NCBI GenBank assembly: GCA_021234155.1
Contig: JAJEKV010000009.1
Coordinates: forward strand, 10,544,546-10,608,545
DNA: 64,000 nucleotides
DNA from: Isoetes taiwanensis
Taxonomy: Eukaryota; Streptophyta; Lycopodiopsida; Isoetales; Isoetaceae
Direction of reading: 5' to 3'
The notes beneath the pieces are model-generated. The model was not told where the DNA came from. It saw only the letters and a list, made by a program, of their open reading frames with translations, and did no database searches. A program made the translations under genes and the position numbers. Shown piece by piece: positions 59,059 to 64,000 of the stretch. Each line of letters opens with the position of its first letter. The first letter of the stretch is position 1.

Positions 59059-59537
59059 GAGAGGGGGAGAATATTTGCTAAATTTGAGTGGTTGTGATGC
59101 GGCCACCTACAATTTTCTAACAATCTGAGGAGGGCAAAAGTGGAGGCATTTAATGGTGCCACAATTACGTGTGCATGCATATCCTAACTAGCGACAAAGG
59201 ATAGTGTCTACTGTCTACTAGGCTCCCAGCTTTCAGAGCTTGGAGCCATAATAAAATGCTATTTTTGGCTTGGCACTTATTATGTAATAAAAGAAAAGGG
59301 GGTTGAAAAACCGTGAGCCATTTGTCAATGGCAGTTGGGTTGTCTTTTTTGCTTGGGCGTTAGCTAGGAAGACTTGAAATGCTCAATTAAAAACACCATC
59401 ATGCATCCGTTATATTAAACACAATGCAAGTCTGTCATCTGGGTGGGATGCATGCACTTGCTATGAGTTAATTATGTCTGTCGTTTGGTTGTCTTTATAA
59501 CCATCAACCACCATTCAAAAGCACTAGATCTTGTTAA
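59059..59537. other. Non-coding stretch
   Basis: No gene or repeat supported; may include the 3' flank of the PPR relic on the minus strand. Confidence 0.4.
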
Positions 59538-59925
59538 TCAAGCCACTTCCTCCTTAACTATGCTACTACAAGAGTTGAGGGCCGCAACGAAAGTAACATG
59601 ATCTGGCTTTATGCCACTATCATGCATTTGTTGGAACACGCTGATTGCCGCCATGTACAATCCATGGTTGCCGTATCCTGCAATCATTATGGTCGATGAG
59701 ATTACATTTTTTATATGCATTCCATCAAAGACTTCTTGTGCATCATCCATAGTCCCACATTTAGTATACATATCTAAAAGAGCATTTTGGATGACAACAT
59801 CAGAAACGTAACCACATGTAACTGTCTGGGCATGTAGAATCTTCCCTTCTTCCAAAGCTTCAAGATTGCTATATGCACCAAGCACATTAGTAAATGTTAT
59901 TTTATCTGGTTTCAGGTACTGCTTT
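59538..59925 (-). pseudogene. PPR protein C-terminal part, truncated by a retrotransposon
   Basis: An undisturbed minus-strand frame carries three PPR-type helical repeats: LGAYSNLEALEEGKILHAQT, NALLDMYTKCGTMDDAQEVF, then MIAGYGNHG and MHDSGIKPDHVTFVAALNSC, ending at a TAG/TAA stop region at 59538. The pattern is of the PLS or P type used in organellar RNA processing. Upstream the frame (QYLKPDKITF) is cut at 59925 by the gypsy LTR, so the gene has lost its N-terminal part within this window. Confidence 0.85.
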
Positions 59926-61573
59926 TGTGACGTCCCCTACTCGTATACGGTGCACTCACCGTATACAAACAGGAGTTCATCCCCCGGTACCAGCTCCATG
60001 CCGATACGGGGCCCTCCACATGACACTGCAACCGTGACGAGTTCCAGTGGAAAGAGTGAAGGGGCGTCTCCCTCATGGCCTACCTAGCTGCGGAAGCGTA
60101 AACATACATGTCAGTATATAACATAAGCACATATCCACCTCGAAGGGTGGTCCATCACATCTGCATAGACAAGGGTGAGCACAATACATATGAGAAGTCC
60201 TACCCAAGGCTCAGACTCGAGGGGATGACTGACGGCTTGGGTCTCCAGAGTTCATTGCAGACAGAATTCATGGCAATTTGGCTGGCATATGAACATGGCA
60301 TAGGGTTGTCCACTCCATCCGCCCCTCCTGTGCACACTTTGCGTAGTAGGGTGAAAAGTGTCGGGACCCGATCAGCGGGATGCATAGCCAAAGGGGCTAT
60401 TCCCGGGTATCATCCTCCCAGCCCGATGGGGCGAGGAAGGGATCGCCCCCTCCAGATCGCATCTTGCCTCTAAGGTGACTAGAGGGCCACCCTGTATTCG
60501 ACCGAACCCACCGGAAAGTGTACATCACTTCACGGGTGTCGAGCCCATGCCCTACCCACACTCAGTGGTAAGCCATTAGACCTAGTCACTATGATCCCTG
60601 GTAGGCCTTACACACCAGAGGGATCATTCAAGAGTCAGGACATGAACCTCCTTCTTAGCCAGTCTGGCCCCTTCACCCACAACCCGGTGTGGTTCTTGTA
60701 CACAAAGCCGAATCTATAGTGTGCTAGAGAGGCTAACCTAGGAGCATCTACTACCAAGCTTTAGGTCTCTACCCCCCTTCCCAATACAAGGAGTTCATAG
60801 AGATACATCATCCATATACATCACAGAAGAACTAAAGAACTATATCTAATCTATATCATAGAGTTAGGTTCTTTAGTTAGAGTCTGGTATCTAGAGATCT
60901 AGAGGGCTGCTATGGGCAATTTGATAGGCTAAACCTACTGATTCTATGACTGAAACATGGTTTAAGCTATTAAATTGCCTAAATACCCCGATCCTTGAGT
61001 GGCTCCTCCCGACCGAAGTTCACCATCATCCTTGAAAACGCCTTCGAATCAAGGGAAACTAATGGTGCAATTCTCCCAGGCAGAGTCTGGGTGGCGGTTT
61101 TGGCTCTTGAGGCAGCCAAAACAGAGCTCTAAAACCGTAGAAACGAAAAATGGGTAAGTTAGGGTTTCCCTCCTTAAATAGACATGGGGTTGGCTAGGGT
61201 TTCCAATTATCCCCTTTAGGCATGTGGGATAATTGGGAATGGGCCCACTTGCCTTTAATGGCTAGGTGGCAAAATGTGCCCACATGGAAATGTGTGCCCA
61301 CATTAATGTGTACATTGGTAAATGTGCACATTAATTGCACACTTGGGTATGGCCCACTTGGCATAAAGTGTCCATATGGAAATGTGTGCCCACATTAATG
61401 TGTACATTGGTAAATGTGCACATTAATACTAATGCACATTCTTAGCAAGTTGCCCCCTAGGGCTACCCACTTGGCTACACGCCGCCGGCGATTAATGCCG
61501 GGGTGGGGTGGCGTGTATTTGACGAAAGATAAAGATACGCCCCGGGACCGTGATAATCGCCCCGAACGCCACA
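59926..61573 (-). repeat. 3' LTR of the gypsy element
   Basis: On the minus strand it starts TGTGGCGTTCGGG and ends GACGTCACA, 1648 bp. A purine tract (CAAGGTGGGGAGAA) lies just outside its start. Two tandem units of about 105 bp with AATGTGTGCCCACATTAATG lie at about 61285-61430. Confidence 0.8.
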
Positions 61574-61587
61574 TTCTCCCCACCTTG
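61574..61587 (-). promoter_or_regulatory. Polypurine tract
   Basis: Minus strand CAAGGTGGGGAGAA immediately before the 3' LTR, the expected plus-strand priming site. Confidence 0.7.
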
Positions 61588-62463
61588 AAATGATGCTGTC
61601 CGCAGCATCGTGGGTCTCCCCACCTTGGGATCATCCTAACCTGCAATCAACCTGATACATACGATAACTACTATGATATTTACACATTTATTAAGATTAC
61701 CTTAAGGTAATATTTTTAGAACATTATCACGCCATTATATTATGACATAACTTATCAATTCATAACATCTTTAAGCAAGTTACTCGATAGTTTTACTTAT
61801 CACGACAATTAAGTTTATCAAAATTTTAACATTTCATGTCTAACATTATTGTTCGAGGTACTCTTCATTCCTTGCAACACATTCCAACAAAATTTGTGTT
61901 GCAAGTCTTCGTAGCTCGACCTCCTTGCCCTCCGGAGGAGCGCTCTATTGGCCTGCAGGTCGACACTACGTTAGTACCATTTTAATTATTAATAAAATTT
62001 TGGTTATATGGTGACCACCCCACCTATCTACATGGATGCATGGCTAATCTCCCCAACAGAGGAAGAGGGTGAATCTTCCATTATGGCCGCGAGACAAATA
62101 CTATATGCCTATATGCCGCTCATGCCTACACCCTAGTTGCCCAGCGTGGACGATAGGTCCTCCCCGTATATGGGGCGTGAAGGCCTAATTCCTCCTATCA
62201 AAGCATATATGGGGCTAGAGGTGCTTTTCCTATCAGTGCATTCCTTCATGACCTCCTTTCTCTCGAGGTCGTCTACTTCCGTGGGACAGAAGTAGACTTT
62301 CTAATCTACCTTCCACTCGCCCAAGCGGAAATGCGGTCATGCTTACATTGACATTACACCACGCCCTAGAGATCACCGTAGTGGTCTCATCATTGGTCAC
62401 AACGCATGTGACCCATACCTAGCATAGGTTGCATGCGCAGATTAATCTTAACTATACATAGAA
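61588..62463. other. 3' untranslated part of the gypsy element
   Basis: Between the chromodomain stop and the polypurine tract; no separate gene seen. Confidence 0.5.
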
Positions 62464-62724
62464 TTAATCTACACAAATCGACATGCCTGAGCCGATTTCT
62501 TCGGAGATGACCTTGCCGTCCCATTGCTCCATAAACTGTGGGTACTGCTTTACTAGATCTTTCTTAAGTACCCATGTCGCATCTTCCACTGGTAAGTGTT
62601 TCCACTTGACCAAGTATTGGAGGAACTTCGACCTCCTTGTTTTCTTGAAAGCTTTATCAAGAATCAATTCTGGAACTATTTCCAGCTGCTCCTCCGTCAT
62701 TTCCAACAACGTTGGAGTGTCCAA
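62464..62724 (-). pseudogene. Gypsy pol chromodomain
   Basis: The frame contains SKFLQYLVKWKHLPVEDATW, the core of an integrase-fused chromodomain that can guide insertion to chromatin marks. It is joined to the integrase by a frame change near 62700-62724. Confidence 0.85.
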
Positions 62725-63984
62725 GACTTCGCCCGATTTGGAGTGTGCTTCTTCAACAAACTCACGTGGAAGACCTTATGAATCTTTAGGTGTGCTGGCA
62801 AGTCTAGCTTGTAGGATTGATTGCCTACTCTCTTGACTATTCTGAAAGGTCCAGCCCACCTTGGAGCAAGCTTCTTGCAATTCCCGATTCTGAGCTTCGC
62901 CTGCTTCACCTTGATCTTGAGCCATACATCATCTCCAACTTTGAACTCTCCTCGACCGTTCGATGCTTGTCGGCGATGCTCTTTTGTCGACTTCTTGCTG
63001 CTAGCGGATACCCTCGAACTTCTTCCACGAAGCCGCCGCAGATATCGGCCAACATCTGGCCGCGAACTTCCACTTTTGACACGGGGTTGTGCCAAGTGTC
63101 TGGAGTTAGGCACTGATAGCCGTAATTGATCATAAACGGCGACATTTGGGATGATTCCTGCTTGGTGCTATTGTAGGCAAATTCCACCAAGTGAATAAAT
63201 TCTTCCCACATACCTTGCTTATTCCAGACATAGTTCCGTAGCATGTCTTCTAAAATCCTGTTGGTCCGCTCCGTTTGGCCATCCGTCTGAGGATGATACG
63301 CCGTGCTCATGGATAGCTTCGTCTGAATGGTCGCGAAGAGGTCTTGCCAAAAGGCACTCATAAACTTCGGATCCCTGTCGGAGATAATCTCCCTTGGCAT
63401 GCCGTGAAGCCTGAAGATCTCTTTGGTGAAGAGCTTCGCTGTATCCATAGCCGTATCTGTGGTCCTGCAAGGCACAAAATGTGCCATCTTCGACAACTTG
63501 TCGACCACTACCATCAAGGCATCCTTCCCTCTTACTGTTCTTGGAAGCCCTGTGATGAAATCCATGCTGATCACCTCCCACTTAGCGTTTGGCACCGCTA
63601 ATGGCTCCAATGCCCCCGAATTCGGAGCCGCCTTTCGCGTCACGACATAGCTGACATTCCCTGATGTAGCGAGCTACTTGCTTCTTCATTCCTGGCCAAT
63701 AATAGCTGCTGCGCACTTTGAAATATGTTTTCATGAATCCCGCATGGCCAGCTATTGGGCTGTTGTGCGTATCGTGGAGGATCAATTTCCTTACACCTGA
63801 TGATTTGGGTACGCACAACTTTATAACAGGTTGCCTTCCTTCTTATAATGTTTAAAGGCTTCCCGCTCTTTATCTGTTCTAGCTTCCCTAGAGAGGCTTG
63901 CCCATACCTTCCTGAAATCCACATCCGTTGGCAAGGACTCTTCAATCTTCTTATCAAATTCGCTGGAGAGCGTCGAAATTGCAT
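62697..63984 (-). pseudogene. Gypsy pol integrase
   Basis: From the N-terminal side: linker ISTLSSEFDKKIEESLP (63960-63905), HHCC zinc finger (HDTHNSPIAGH ... CQLCRDAK, 63790-63640), catalytic core with Asp in ISMDFITGLP, Asp in ISDRDPKF and Glu in QTDGQTERTNRILED, and the C-terminal KKLAPRWAGPFRIVKRVGNQ part. The frame shifts near 63815-63840, 63620-63640 and 62910. A single intact polyprotein is not possible as read. Confidence 0.88.
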
Positions 63985-64000
63985 TGCAATGCACTCTAGT

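Larger units (their letters stand above)
59926..64000 (-). mobile_element. Chromodomain gypsy (Ty3-type) LTR retrotransposon, continues past the window
   Basis: Order on the minus strand: integrase and linker (64000-62700), chromodomain (62724-62464), a 3' untranslated part, a purine tract, and the 3' LTR to 59925/59926. Gag, protease and reverse transcriptase should lie beyond 64000. Frame breaks in pol show that the copy is defective. Confidence 0.9.

Noticed and set aside
60108-60473. 121-codon plus-strand frame
   Set aside because: It lies wholly inside the gypsy LTR and has no domain.

Overview
This is nuclear DNA of a land plant. It is AT-rich and low in gene density, with spliced genes, a eukaryotic class II tRNA, plant-type gene families (a tetraspanin with the GCCKP motif, an At1g16860-like membrane protein, PPR proteins) and many retro- and DNA transposons. 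The style and decay of the two PPR loci suggest a fern or another seed-free vascular plant, but that assignment is an impression, not a demonstration.

Only three protein genes look complete, together with one tRNA. At 18.5-21.1 kb (+) lies a six-exon alpha/beta-hydrolase of 528 residues whose first intron appears to be of GC-AG type. At 21.5 kb (+) lies a tRNA-Ser(GCU). At 22.3-23.3 kb (-) lies a two-exon tetraspanin of 268 residues. At 47.2-50.3 kb (-) lies a four-exon membrane protein of the At1g16860 type (483 residues) with an SGP-repeat N-terminal region. These genes are separate loci, and nothing in the sequence links them functionally.

The rest is gene relics and repeats. 0.9-5 kb and 40.5-43.2 kb hold three copies (one disabled) of an unrecognised small gene that begins MGRKKG; two copies share a second short exon-like block whose differences fall mostly in third codon positions. 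5.9-6.7 kb is a broken spermidine-synthase-like methyltransferase, 7.4-8.5 kb a decayed PPR gene, and 59.5-59.9 kb a PPR exon cut by a retrotransposon. 10.5-13.8 kb (-) is a multi-exon hAT transposase interrupted by a 5'-truncated LINE with a TTCC tail. 27.9-29.5 kb is a probable solo LTR. 29.6-32.0 kb is a structurally complete, very short non-autonomous LTR retrotransposon with a 5-bp target duplication. 33-38 kb is a field of tandem and inverted repeats that includes a perfect 131-bp inverted pair with promoter-like features. 52.5-53.0 kb holds copia and gypsy fragments. 59.9 kb to the window end is a chromodomain gypsy element on the minus strand.

The most unusual items are a degenerate coiled-coil plus RNase-H-like open reading frame at 53.9-56.3 kb (+), which may belong to an unclassified transposase family; a family of perfect fold-back elements whose arms keep pairing although their sequences differ; an array of mini-hairpins at 34.6-34.8 kb; and the MGRKKG gene family.
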